From: Nocardia ninae NBRC 108245
Lineage (GTDB): Bacteria > Actinomycetota > Actinomycetes > Mycobacteriales > Mycobacteriaceae
Reading direction: 5' to 3'
Assembly: GCF_007990755.1 (NCBI RefSeq)
Contig: NZ_BJXA01000002.1
Span: 248,001 to 312,000 of the forward strand
Length of the DNA: 64,000 nucleotides
In this document: piece after piece, positions 41,747 to 50,347 of the stretch
Numbering within the stretch: position 1 is the first letter of the stretch
Layout of the letters: each line of letters starts with the position of its first letter
Program-made: the position numbers and the translations under genes
Notes under the pieces: model-generated
What the model saw: only the letters and a program-made list of their open reading frames with translations
The model's database searches: none
Told to the model about the DNA's origin: nothing

Positions 41747-41818
41747 CCGCACCCTCTCTCGGGATCCGCACCCACTAGGTCCGCCCCTAATGAGTGCGGA
41801 TCCCGAGAGAGAGTGCGG
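41747..41818. repeat. 72-bp palindromic element, copy 2
   Basis: Bases 41747-41774 pair with 41791-41818 over 28 bp with two mismatches; the loop is 16 nt. The core GTGCGGATCCCGAGAG is shared with 3271-3290. It begins 4 nt after the cyclic amidohydrolase stop and could act as a terminator, but its copy elsewhere marks it as a dispersed repeat. Confidence 0.75.
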
Positions 41819-41919
41819 CTGTTGCTCGGGCGCGTGCCGTTAATGCGCAACGGGACATGGGGGCGGGCTCGCGCTTTGCCGCGCCCCGGTCCTTGTTGAT
41901 CTTGAAAGCTGCCGGAGGG

Positions 41920-42813
41920 CTACTGGTAGGTGGGGGTGGCCCATTGGCCGATGGAGCGGGAGCGGACGGGTTCGACGGGGCGCGGGGTGAGGCTGTGCGG
42001 GACGTCCGGACCCCAGTTGGTGGGGTCGCCGGCGATCTCGATTTTGGCGTTGTCGGTGTACCAGTCGACCAGGTCCGCGTCGGAGCGGACGATCCAGGTG
42101 CAGCCTTGCTCCGCGTCGGCGGTGAAGTCGCCGTGGCGGATGAGGGCGGGGCGCCAGAAGTAGGTGCCGGGCCACATCTTTCCGAAGTTGTAGTCGAAAC
42201 CGCCTGCTAGGCAGTAGGCCTCTTCGCTGCACGGGTGGTGGGCCAGGGGTGCCTCGCGCCAGCCGGGCTTGGCCTTGATGAGGCGGGTGTAGAAGCCGGT
42301 TTCCGCGTCGCGGTGCAGGAGCTTGATGTAGAGCCCGGGGACGGGTGTGCCGCCCAGGTCGAAGCGCATCGGGCTGCCGTCTTTTACATCGATCCACGGC
42401 ATCGCCGCGGTATCGAGCACCACCAACTTCTGGTCTGCGCGGACGAAGTCGCGATCGGTGTCGGCCGGTTCGAAGCTCCAGTCGCCGCCTTCGCGGAACA
42501 GTAGGATCTCGGTGCCTGCGGCGACGGAGAGTTGCGGCGTAAGAACACCTTTGGGTGCCGACCAGAAACCTTCGGCCCCGAGCTTGGTCTCGCCGACGGT
42601 CACCTGACCGGACAGGACGAACCATTCGGTATCGGCGCTGTGCACCCCGGCGGGGCGGGACCAGTCGCTGAGGAAACGGACTTTCAGCGAGGCCGAACCG
42701 TCCTCCTCGTCGTAGCTGAGGTTGCGCTGTTCGGCGCTGCCGGTGGCGTGCTGGAACTCGGCGATGTGCGGGATCAGATCGCGGTCGTCGATGAGTTCGA
42801 CATGTGGACGCAT
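41920..42813 (-). CDS. Bicupin protein, DUF4437-like
   Basis: A 297-residue protein with two cupin-like halves (VHSADTEWFVLSGQVTVGE near residue 58 and HHPCSEEAYCLAGGFDYNFG near 195). The second half has the His/Glu spacing expected for a metal site (HHPCSEEAYC). DUF4437/ChrR-like cupins are often dioxygenases or sensors. ATG 42813 has AGGAGG. It is divergent from a TetR gene across a perfect TetR-type operator and lacks the IclR-type dyad. Function unknown. Confidence 0.82.
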   Translation of the reverse strand: MRPHVELIDDRDLIPHIAEFQHATGSAEQRNLSYDEEDGSASLKVRFLSDWSRPAGVHSADTEWFVLSGQVTVGETKLGAEGFWSAPKGVLTPQLSVAAGTEILLFREGGDWSFEPADTDRDFVRADQKLVVLDTAAMPWIDVKDGSPMRFDLGGTPVPGLYIKLLHRDAETGFYTRLIKAKPGWREAPLAHHPCSEEAYCLAGGFDYNFGKMWPGTYFWRPALIRHGDFTADAEQGCTWIVRSDADLVDWYTDNAKIEIAGDPTNWGPDVPHSLTPRPVEPVRSRSIGQWATPTYQ

Positions 42814-42855
42814 GGGTCCTCCTGGAGCGAGCAGTAATTCCGCTACAGAATGTAC

Positions 42856-42871
42856 TGCTTATCAATAAGCA
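42856..42871. promoter_or_regulatory. TetR-type operator between bicupin and TetR genes
   Basis: TGCTTATCAATAAGCA is a perfect inverted repeat with 7-bp arms and a 2-nt centre. It lies in the -35 region of the TetR promoter (-10 TATCGT, 42882-42887) and upstream of the bicupin gene. Confidence 0.75.
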
Positions 42872-42894
42872 AAACAAGATGTATCGTTTATTGC

Positions 42895-43464
42895 GTGAGC
42901 AAGCCAGGACGCCCTGCGGGCCCCGCCGCCGACACCGAAGAGATCGTGCTGACCGCCGCCTTGGACCTGCTGCTGACCGAGGGCGGTACCGCGTTGACGC
43001 CGCAGCGGCTGCACACCGTCACCGGCGTGGCCCGCACCACGATCTACCGGCACTGGCCGACCCCGAGGGACTTCCTCGCCGCCCTCATCTCGGTCGCCCC
43101 GCATCCGGCGGCGCGGCCGACCGGCGACCCGGTGGCCGACCTGCATGCGGAAGTAGACCTGCTCTGTGATCGCCTGCGCGACAAGCCCGTCGCGGCCTTC
43201 CTGCGCGCGCTGGTCACCGCCTCGTCCACCGATCCGGAGTGTGTCCCATTGCGCCAGCGGTATGTGCTGGACCTGTTCGCCCCCGTGCATCGCTCGATCC
43301 GCGCGCTCGGCGTCGACGCCGAAGCCGACATCGAGGAGGCGGCCACGGCCATCGTCTCGCCGCTGCTCGTGGACGCGCTGCTGCTGGACCGGACCGCCGA
43401 TCGGCAGCGAGCCCACCGCGCCGTCGACGATGTGCTGACCCGGATCGCCGACCCGATTCGCTGA
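42895..43464 (+). CDS. TetR-family regulator
   Basis: A 189-residue regulator. The N-terminal helix-turn-helix (LTPQRLHTVTGVARTTIYRHW) is at about residues 30-52 and the rest is the all-helical ligand domain. GTG 42895 lies 7 nt after a TATCGT -10 box, so the mRNA is probably leaderless. It is 31 nt upstream of a racemase-fold gene in the same direction and divergent from a bicupin gene, forming a small module next to the IclR regulon. Confidence 0.9.
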   Translation: MSKPGRPAGPAADTEEIVLTAALDLLLTEGGTALTPQRLHTVTGVARTTIYRHWPTPRDFLAALISVAPHPAARPTGDPVADLHAEVDLLCDRLRDKPVAAFLRALVTASSTDPECVPLRQRYVLDLFAPVHRSIRALGVDAEADIEEAATAIVSPLLVDALLLDRTADRQRAHRAVDDVLTRIADPIR

Positions 43465-43495
43465 CAAAACCGCTGCCCGCCAAGGAAGTACGCAG

Positions 43496-44239
43496 ATGAC
43501 CAATGCCGTCGGCCCGCGCGCCGTCTTCGGGGTGATCGTGCCGAGCACGAACACCGTTGTCGAACACGACTATTGGCGCGCGGCGCTATCCGGGATCGCC
43601 TACCGCGCCGGATCGATGTACATCCCGAACCCGGTGATGGGCAACGACGAGGACTTCCAAGCGCTGCTCGGACAGATCCGCGCCTCCATCGACACCGCGG
43701 TGCGGGATGTGCTCACCGCCGAACCCGATCGAATGGTCATGGGCATGTCCGCCGAGACGTTCTGGGGTGGCGTCGCGGGCAACGCGGCCTTCGAGCAGCG
43801 CCTGCGCGACCGCACCGGACTGCCCGTGACCACCGGTGCGAGCTCCTGCCGAGCCGCGCTGCACGCACTGGGCTGCCATCGGATCGCGGTCTTCTCGCCG
43901 TACCAGCCGATCGCCGACATCGAGGTCGGCCGGTTCTTCACCGAGGCCGGTTTCGACGTCGCCGCGATCACCGGCCTGCGTTGTCCCACCGCACCGGACA
44001 TCGCCCGCGTCGACGCCGACCGAATACGCGAGACTGTCGCGTCGATCGACGGGCCCGACGTCGAGGCCATCGTTCAGGTCGGCACCAACCTGTCCTTCGT
44101 CGCCCAGGCCGAGCAGCTCGAACACGACCTCGGCAAGCCGGTCATCGCCATCAACGCCGCCACCCTGTGGCACGCGCTGCGTGAGCACGGCTTCGACGAC
44201 CGTGTGGAGGGTGCCGGACAGCTACTGCGCGAGCACTGA
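43496..44239 (+). CDS. Asp/Glu-racemase-fold enzyme B, both catalytic Cys sites replaced
   Basis: A 247-residue paralogue of the protein at 16409, about half identical by eye (shared FGV..PSTNTVVE, MGMSAETFWGGVAGN, GLRCPTA, KPVIAINAAT). The first Cys site is Ser85 in both; the second, Cys195 in enzyme A, is Val here (VQVGTNLS). The usual thiol acid-base chemistry is therefore lost, though two other Cys (SSCRAAL, LRCPTA) are shared. AAGGAAG precedes the ATG. It may use another mechanism or bind ligand without catalysis. It is co-transcribed with the TetR gene. Confidence 0.82.
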   Translation: MTNAVGPRAVFGVIVPSTNTVVEHDYWRAALSGIAYRAGSMYIPNPVMGNDEDFQALLGQIRASIDTAVRDVLTAEPDRMVMGMSAETFWGGVAGNAAFEQRLRDRTGLPVTTGASSCRAALHALGCHRIAVFSPYQPIADIEVGRFFTEAGFDVAAITGLRCPTAPDIARVDADRIRETVASIDGPDVEAIVQVGTNLSFVAQAEQLEHDLGKPVIAINAATLWHALREHGFDDRVEGAGQLLREH

Positions 44240-45094
44240 GCGCCTCCGGCTGGACGTCGGCGCAGGACTAGCCCGCGGATGAGGCAATGCCTTCCATGTC
44301 TGGGTCGCCGGGTCATAGGCGATGTGTCCCGAGGCGGCGAAGCTTTCGAGCCATCCGAGCATCGGCCACCGCCCCCAGCGACGGTGAAAGATCGTGGCAT
44401 TACTGAGAATATCGTCGAGGTGTTCGATCGGCGGATCCGACACGGGATGGTGCTGGTGGTAGGCGTCGGCACCGCCGGCCCACCGCAGTCGGGCACCGAC
44501 GGCGGCAGCCTTGTACGCGAAGTCGGTGTCTTCGCCCCCATAACCCCGGTAACGCGTGCAGAAGCCGCCGATGCGACGCCAGGTATCGGCGGTGAGCGCG
44601 AACGACAGGGACCAGAACAGGTCGAAGTCGGTGCTGTCGAAGTGGGTGCCCGCGGGTGGGTCCGGGCGTGCTGGGTGCGGATCGCGGTGCCGATGCAGGG
44701 TGGGCAGGTCATATCCGCCTGACGGCGCGGGCGGCAGATACGTCACCGGCCCGCACAGCAGCAAGGGCTCGGCGGTGGCCAGGTTCTGGTACCGACCGAT
44801 CAGCCCCGGATCGGGAATGCAGTCCACGTCGAGAAACACGAGCAGTTCTGCACCACCGGCGATCGCGGTCCGGGCACCGAGATTGCGGGCGGCGGCCAAC
44901 GGCAACTGCGCGTCGCGCACGTCCATCCAGATCCCGTGTGCGCGTTGCTGTTCGGCGAGCGCCATGATCTCCGGGTCGCCCATGGCCACCACGACGTGCT
45001 CGTCCGGCACTCGCGCACTCATAGCCAGACCGCGAATCTGATTGCGCAGGTGCGCTGTTCGACGGGCCGCCAGGGTGATGACGGCGGTCCTCAT
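44222..45094 (-). CDS. Family 2 glycosyltransferase
   Basis: A 290-residue GT-A enzyme. The metal-binding DxD is in LLVFLDVDCIPD near residue 85, and GGFCTRYRGYGGEDTDFAYK near 180 (split by the family's catalytic ED) resembles the galactosyltransferase C-terminal segment. It transfers a sugar from an activated donor in the cytoplasm. It is last in a four-gene operon with ATGA/GTGA overlaps at each junction and overlaps the convergent racemase-fold gene by 18 nt. Acceptor unknown. Confidence 0.88.
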   Translation of the reverse strand: MRTAVITLAARRTAHLRNQIRGLAMSARVPDEHVVVAMGDPEIMALAEQQRAHGIWMDVRDAQLPLAAARNLGARTAIAGGAELLVFLDVDCIPDPGLIGRYQNLATAEPLLLCGPVTYLPPAPSGGYDLPTLHRHRDPHPARPDPPAGTHFDSTDFDLFWSLSFALTADTWRRIGGFCTRYRGYGGEDTDFAYKAAAVGARLRWAGGADAYHQHHPVSDPPIEHLDDILSNATIFHRRWGRWPMLGWLESFAASGHIAYDPATQTWKALPHPRASPAPTSSRRRSVLAQ

Positions 45095-46092
45095 GCGGCA
45101 GACCTGCTGCCCATGGCGATCCGGCCGATCGCGGCGGCGGCGCGGCCCGCGGCACCGCGGGTGTCCCACCGCCGCCACTGGCCGGTGTCCAGCCGCCGGG
45201 CCGCTTCGATCAACTCTGGCCACTCCTCGACCGCCGGGCAGGCGTCGACGCTGACCGCCATCCCCGCCTCGGCGAGAGCGGTTGCGGTGTCGTGTTGTTC
45301 GCCGAACGGGCGATCCGCCGGAATCAGAATCGCGGATTTGCCGGCGGCGGCGATATCGGCGACGGTGCCCTGTCCGGCATGCGACATGACGACATCCGCG
45401 CCACACAACGGCGGCCAGAGGTCATCGACCCATTCGCCGATACCGGCTGTCCGCCAACGGTATTGCGGATGACGGTCGGCGCATTCGCGGATCATCGCCG
45501 GGGTGAACGAGCTACCGCCCGCGCCGGAGACAACCAGCACGGTCGGCCGACCCACCCCGCCGTGCCGGGGCAGCGGAGACCGTCCCGCGAATCTGCTGAT
45601 GCCGCCGATGTAGTGGGTCTTGTGGGCATAGGGCCGGAGCCAGGGCGGCTCGTACACCGCACGCGGCCACGCCGCGATGAGACCATCGGCGATCCGGTGC
45701 ACCAGTTCATGTGGGGCATCGGTGCGAGTACCCGGCAGCACCATGGTGAGCACGGGGACGCCGTGCAGCCTGGCCAGCAACGCGACTTCCACCGACACGT
45801 CGACCACGAGCGCGTCGGGCTTCTCGGTGGCTATCCACTGCGCGATCTCGGCCATCCGATCGCGCAGTCCCGCATCGGCTTTGGGCACCCAGTGCAGCGC
45901 GCCGAAGGCGGTGGCGTCGGTGACGGTGGGTGCCGTGTTGTCCGCGGGCAGCGTGACGATGCGGTCGAAGGCGGGGTCGTCCTCGATCGACAAGGAGGTC
46001 AAAGCGGTGACGGGAGTGTCGAGTTCGGCGCAGATGCTCCGCGCGCGGATGAGGTGCCCGGCACCGTGATGGTGAATGTAGTAGCCGATCAC
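45091..46092 (-). CDS. MurG-like GT-B glycosyltransferase
   Basis: A 333-residue GT-B protein. YYIHHHGAGHLIRARS at the N-terminus resembles the acceptor-side GxGH loop of MurG/UGT enzymes, and MSHAGQGTVADI with DRPFGEQHDTA near residue 260 is the nucleotide-sugar site. GTG 46092 overlaps the preceding stop. With three other transferases it probably builds a glycan or glycolipid of the envelope. Confidence 0.85.
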   Translation of the reverse strand: MIGYYIHHHGAGHLIRARSICAELDTPVTALTSLSIEDDPAFDRIVTLPADNTAPTVTDATAFGALHWVPKADAGLRDRMAEIAQWIATEKPDALVVDVSVEVALLARLHGVPVLTMVLPGTRTDAPHELVHRIADGLIAAWPRAVYEPPWLRPYAHKTHYIGGISRFAGRSPLPRHGGVGRPTVLVVSGAGGSSFTPAMIRECADRHPQYRWRTAGIGEWVDDLWPPLCGADVVMSHAGQGTVADIAAAGKSAILIPADRPFGEQHDTATALAEAGMAVSVDACPAVEEWPELIEAARRLDTGQWRRWDTRGAAGRAAAAIGRIAMGSRSAA

Positions 46093-47195
46093 GCCGCGCC
46101 CCGGTGTGCTTCGCTGGACGAGGTGGCGATGAGCTGGTGGTAGCGCTCCAGGTACGCCTCGACCATCGCGTCCAAACCACAGGACGTCGCGGCCCGGCTC
46201 CTGGCGTGCGCGCGGGAAAGCGTGGCGGCTTGGGCCGCGCCCTCGGCCAAGGCATCGATGTCACCGGGGGTGACGAGCCTGCCGCAGTCCGAATCCACGA
46301 TCTCCGGGATGCCGCCGCGCGCGAACGCCGCGACCGGGGTGCCGCAGGCCAGCGCCTCGGCGACGACCAGCCCGTACGGCTCGTCCCACAGCGGGGTGAC
46401 CAGCGCCGCCGCACAGGAACCGACGAGCCGAGCGAGCGCCGCCTGATCCAGATGGCCGTGGTAGACCGTCTCCCGGCCGAGCAGCGGTTCGATGCTCTCC
46501 CGAAAGTACTGCGCGTCACTGACCGGTCCCGCGAGGTGCAGCCGCCGTCCGGTGCTACGCGCGGCCGCGATCGCCAGATGCGCACCCTTCTCCGGAGTGA
46601 GCCGCCCGAACCACACCAGGTCTGCGCCGCCCGGCCCCGCCGGCCACGCGGACAGGTTGATGCCGTTGGGCACCACATCGACTCCGCGCACCACGTGGTC
46701 CCAGGACTGGGCGGTATACCTGCTGACCGCGACGAAAGCGGATCCGATGCCTTTGCTGACATCGAGGGCCGATTCCAGCCAGGGGGTCGGGGGAGTGTGC
46801 AGGGTGGTGAGCATCGGCACGCCGAGGACCGGAGCCATCGCGACCGGCAGATAGTGCAGGCTGTGGTTGTGCACGACGTCGAACGAGGTCGGCGCGGTCG
46901 CACTGAGATCGGTCATCACGGTCAAATAGGCGTGGTGGTCGGCGAGAAACTGCCGCGGTGGCATCGACGAATCGGTGCTCGCCGTTGCGCTCGGGCTGAA
47001 GGCGCGCACCCGCAATATCGCGTCCGCCGCGTCTTGGTCGCTGCCGTCGGCCGCGAACAGCGTCACCCGATGACCGCGGGATTGCAGCGCGCGCGCCAGA
47101 TGCCACACGTGGGCCTCGAGTCCGCCGGCGAACGGTTGCCGGATCGGATGCCGATTCGAGGCCAGCAAGGCGATGGACAGCCGTTCGGTGCTCAT
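46089..47195 (-). CDS. Family 4 glycosyltransferase
   Basis: A 368-residue GT-B enzyme of family GT4. N-terminal FAGGLEAHVWHLARAL is the GG-x acceptor loop; WDEPYGLVVAEALACGTPVA near residue 290 is the EX7E donor site. It is a retaining glycosyltransferase. ATG 47195 overlaps the preceding stop (ATGA). Confidence 0.9.
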   Translation of the reverse strand: MSTERLSIALLASNRHPIRQPFAGGLEAHVWHLARALQSRGHRVTLFAADGSDQDAADAILRVRAFSPSATASTDSSMPPRQFLADHHAYLTVMTDLSATAPTSFDVVHNHSLHYLPVAMAPVLGVPMLTTLHTPPTPWLESALDVSKGIGSAFVAVSRYTAQSWDHVVRGVDVVPNGINLSAWPAGPGGADLVWFGRLTPEKGAHLAIAAARSTGRRLHLAGPVSDAQYFRESIEPLLGRETVYHGHLDQAALARLVGSCAAALVTPLWDEPYGLVVAEALACGTPVAAFARGGIPEIVDSDCGRLVTPGDIDALAEGAAQAATLSRAHARSRAATSCGLDAMVEAYLERYHQLIATSSSEAHRGAA

Positions 47196-48292
47196 CGCGC
47201 CAGTACCTGTTCGTAGATACGGCGGTGTGCCGCAGCGAGTTCGGCGCGCTCGGCCCGCCTCGACGGCCAATCGGCCCGTGGCGCCCGGTTCTCGTACACC
47301 GCGCGGACCGCGCGATCCAGCGACTCCGCATCGAAGTGCGTCTCGTCGAAACCGAAAACCGCACAGGGTCGCTGCTGGTGGTAGAAGCCACAACTCGGCG
47401 CGATGACCGCGGTGCCGAGGTCGTAACAGGCTTCCAGCCACCCAGAGTGGGTGCCGAACCGATACGGCAGCAACGACGCCGACAGCGACGAAAGATACTG
47501 CCACAGCTGAGAATCGGTGAAGTACTCGTGCACTCTGACGTCGACACCCGGTCGGCGGCCGAAGTCGATCAGCGCCGCGCCGGTGTCCGGGTCGTACCAG
47601 TGATTGCCCGGCTCGAACAACTCGTCGTGCACATCGATGCGCAGCACCGCGCCGGGCAGACTACGAATCGTGTCGGCCAGGACCTCCAGCACCGGCAGCG
47701 GATCCATGTTGGCGCGCAAGCTTTTCGTGTGCACACCCAGCACGAACTGTTCGACGGAGCGGGGTGCCTCGATCAGCTTGCGCTGCACGACATGCGGATG
47801 ACTCAGGACTTGCGGCCTTCGGCCCCACTGCTTTTCGATCTCCGCCGCCGCGCCCGGTGTCAGCGTGATCAGTGCGTCGGCGGCGGGGATCAGCACATCC
47901 AGTTGTGCTCGATGCCCCTGCGGATCGGGTTGGTGCGGATTGCGCAGGTCGTGCGCGGTGTAGACCAGTGGCTTGCCGTGCTCGCGGAGCTCGCCCACGA
48001 TGTCGGTCAGCACCTCGGGCTCGACCGCGTCGAAGCCGAAATGGATATGGAAGACATCGAATTGGTGGTGGTGACGGCGAATCCACAGCGGGTCGAGCAT
48101 GACCGGCGGCCACCAGCCGCCCGGCACGGTTCGCCCGTCAGCGGGCCGGGGGTCCGGCAACCGCACCACCCGGTCGGACCGGCCGACGGGGGACAGGTGC
48201 CGGACGTACACGTGCGAAGCGGGCACCGAGGCGATACGCAGGGTGCGGCTCGGTGCGGCGAGTGGTGCACGGCCGGTGACGGTCCGAGTCAT
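47192..48292 (-). CDS. GT-B glycosyltransferase, first gene of the sugar operon
   Basis: A 366-residue GT-B-like protein. HIHFGFDAVEPEVLTDIV and LVYTAHDLRNPH mark the N-terminal Rossmann half; GTHSGWLEACYDLGTAVIAP near residue 300 replaces the classic EX7E. ATG 48292 opens the operon; the 272-nt gap upstream separates it from the divergent GAF-ANTAR genes. Confidence 0.82.
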   Translation of the reverse strand: MTRTVTGRAPLAAPSRTLRIASVPASHVYVRHLSPVGRSDRVVRLPDPRPADGRTVPGGWWPPVMLDPLWIRRHHHQFDVFHIHFGFDAVEPEVLTDIVGELREHGKPLVYTAHDLRNPHQPDPQGHRAQLDVLIPAADALITLTPGAAAEIEKQWGRRPQVLSHPHVVQRKLIEAPRSVEQFVLGVHTKSLRANMDPLPVLEVLADTIRSLPGAVLRIDVHDELFEPGNHWYDPDTGAALIDFGRRPGVDVRVHEYFTDSQLWQYLSSLSASLLPYRFGTHSGWLEACYDLGTAVIAPSCGFYHQQRPCAVFGFDETHFDAESLDRAVRAVYENRAPRADWPSRRAERAELAAAHRRIYEQVLAR

Positions 48293-48564
48293 CTCGGCTG
48301 CCGCCCGGGCAGTGCGGGTCCGTTTCCCGCGCGGCGTACCGGTCGACTACCTCGCGCGATCTGCATCTCGTACCCAACCTTTCCGGATGATCATGGACCA
48401 AGCTCTCCGGTCCTACCCTGGCCGTTGCGCTGTAAACCCGGCCTGCTCGGCCGCCGCGTATCCTGCGAGGTCGACCCGTGCGGTCGCCGCGTTGTCGTGG
48501 AAGTCGGTGCCGTCGCCTCGACGGGAACCAAGACTAGAGTTGAGGTAGCAGAGGGGAGTGCACC

Positions 48565-49377
48565 GTGGAGCACGCATCCGACAACGACCCGCCGCGCCGT
48601 GGCGCCGGGCGGGAGCGCGCCGAACCTGCAGGCCGGGCTCGGTTCACCGTCGATAGCGGCTCCCTCTTCACCGGCATCGGTACCTTGTGCGCGACCGCGG
48701 TGCGGCTGACGGGGGCGGACGGGGCTGCGGTGGCCGTGCTGAGCTCCACCTCGCAGGCCAGGGAGCTGGTCTACGCCACCGACGCCACCGCTCAGCAGAT
48801 AGACGAATTGCAGTTCGTCATCGGCGAGGGGCCGTGCCTGGACTCCTATCGGCATGCCGGCGTCGAACTCTGGCCCGATCTGGGTAACGAGGTCGCGGCC
48901 GAGCGCTGGCCCGCGTTCGTGCCGGACGCGCTGGCCATCGGGGTGCGCGCCGCCTTCGCATTCCCGCTACTCGGTCGGCGGCTGCCAATCGGCGTGCTCG
49001 AGCTGTATCGCAGCACGGTCGGCGAGCTGGATTCCGCAGCGCAGGAGTCGGCGGCGGCCTGCGCGTCCGCCGTCGCAGGGACGCTGTCCGCGAATTGGGC
49101 TGTGCGCGTACAAAAGGCGGGTGGCGTCGAGCAGGCCATCGAGCTCAGCGAGCTCGAAGAGCGCGCAGCGGCCGAGAGCGAGTTCTCGCGCACCGAGGTC
49201 TACATCGCCGCGGGCATGGTGGCGGTGCAGCTGGCGGTGCCCTCCGGCGAGGGACTGGATCGGTTGCGCGCCTACGCGTATGCGCAGCGGCGTTCCATCG
49301 CGGCCGTGGCGGCCGATATCGTCGCTCGTCGACTGTCCTTGCGGGGCGACCGCGACCGAATCGAAGGTGAGGAGTGA
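48565..49377 (+). CDS. GAF-ANTAR regulator
   Basis: A 270-residue regulator: GAF domain at about 35-175 (FVIGEGPCLDSYRHAG) and ANTAR domain at about 195-260 (YIAAGMVAVQLAVPSGEGLDR). The FxxGEGPC segment is typical of mycobacterial GAF-ANTAR proteins. GTG 48565 has AGGGGAG upstream. Its stop overlaps the start of a second such gene. The three in a row probably arose by duplication. Confidence 0.88.
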   Translation: MEHASDNDPPRRGAGRERAEPAGRARFTVDSGSLFTGIGTLCATAVRLTGADGAAVAVLSSTSQARELVYATDATAQQIDELQFVIGEGPCLDSYRHAGVELWPDLGNEVAAERWPAFVPDALAIGVRAAFAFPLLGRRLPIGVLELYRSTVGELDSAAQESAAACASAVAGTLSANWAVRVQKAGGVEQAIELSELEERAAAESEFSRTEVYIAAGMVAVQLAVPSGEGLDRLRAYAYAQRRSIAAVAADIVARRLSLRGDRDRIEGEE

Positions 49378-50159
49378 TGGACACTGCGCGGACGCGGCTG
49401 GCGGTAGCGGAGCTGACCGCGACGCTGGCCACCGATTTCGATGTGCCCACCGTGCTGTACACGATTGTCAGGCACGCCTACGAATGCTTCGAGGCGTTCT
49501 CCGCGGTGGTGGTCCTGCTCGATGAGCGTAATGGCATGGACGAGAACACGATTCACATCGTCGCGGAAGCGCTGCGGGAGGGTCGCTCGGCGGATCCGCG
49601 GCTGCATGCGATCGGCCCCGGCTACACCAGCGCGCGCGATGGAGCGGTGACGATGATCTCGGATCTGCGTGCACCCGATGACACCCGTTGGCCGCGCTAC
49701 CGCGAGCACGCGGTCGCCGCCGGTATGCGGGCGGTCCGCGCGTACCCGGTGCGGTGTTTGACCGCCTCGCTCGGCTCGTTGATCGTGCACACCGACGACC
49801 CGTGGGGAACCGGGCGACCCAACGAGTTCGGCCAGGTCCTGGCCGACCTGACCGGTATCGCCCTTTCACTCGGCAGTGTCGACGGCCGCCGGGTCAGCAC
49901 CAGGGAAACCGCAGAAGCCGTGCTGGACGGCACCAGGGTGATCGCCGTCGCGATCGGCATCTTGGTCGAGCAGCTCGATCTCGATGTCGAACAGGCCCGT
50001 GCCGCCTTGGTCCGGCTGGCCCGTGCGCACGGCGTGACGCCCACCGAACAGGCGCGCGCCGTCATCGCCGGACAGGACAGCTATCCCGCGGATCCGGCCG
50101 AGTCGGGTGCGCTACACCCGCCCGCGGACCTGGCGCCGCCGAGGCGTATTGACGGCTGA
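49377..50159 (+). CDS. GAF-ANTAR regulator
   Basis: A 260-residue regulator with GAF domain at about 15-165 (FDVPTVLYTIVRHAYECFEA) and ANTAR domain at about 180-235 (RVIAVAIGILVEQLDLDVEQ). ATG 49377 shares its A with the preceding TGA stop, so it is translationally coupled. It probably works beside its neighbour as a hetero- or homodimer. Confidence 0.85.
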   Translation: MDTARTRLAVAELTATLATDFDVPTVLYTIVRHAYECFEAFSAVVVLLDERNGMDENTIHIVAEALREGRSADPRLHAIGPGYTSARDGAVTMISDLRAPDDTRWPRYREHAVAAGMRAVRAYPVRCLTASLGSLIVHTDDPWGTGRPNEFGQVLADLTGIALSLGSVDGRRVSTRETAEAVLDGTRVIAVAIGILVEQLDLDVEQARAALVRLARAHGVTPTEQARAVIAGQDSYPADPAESGALHPPADLAPPRRIDG

Positions 50160-50347
50160 GACCCGGCCTTGTCCGGCGAAAGAGGTTCCCCGCCTTGATC
50201 TCTTGCGCTCTCTTGATCACAGTGCTACAAAAAATCTATGCCTAGGAATGCAGGTTATCTAGGTGGTGTGTAGAGCAAAAGTTACATCTACCCCGTTGGG
50301 GCAAGACGAAAGGGTGTGCGGCATAAGCTCGTAAGGGATGTTTACTG

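Noticed and set aside
41453-41752. Open frame antisense to the end of the cyclic amidohydrolase gene
   Set aside because: It is a by-product of the ccc/acc-rich codon bias there; the plus-strand protein is conserved to its end.
28364-44239. A nicotinate catabolic cluster (monooxygenase, isochorismatase-fold amidase, maleate-isomerase-fold enzymes)
   Set aside because: No nicotinate hydroxylase (NicAB) or 2,5-dihydroxypyridine dioxygenase is present, the racemase-fold enzymes lack the maleate isomerase Cys pair, and the same operators govern RCCR-like and Rieske genes.
16409-44239. Meaning of the three convergent overlaps of exactly 18 nt (16409, 36708, 44222)
   Set aside because: The overlapping sequences are unrelated and stop-codon placement in high-GC DNA can give this by chance.
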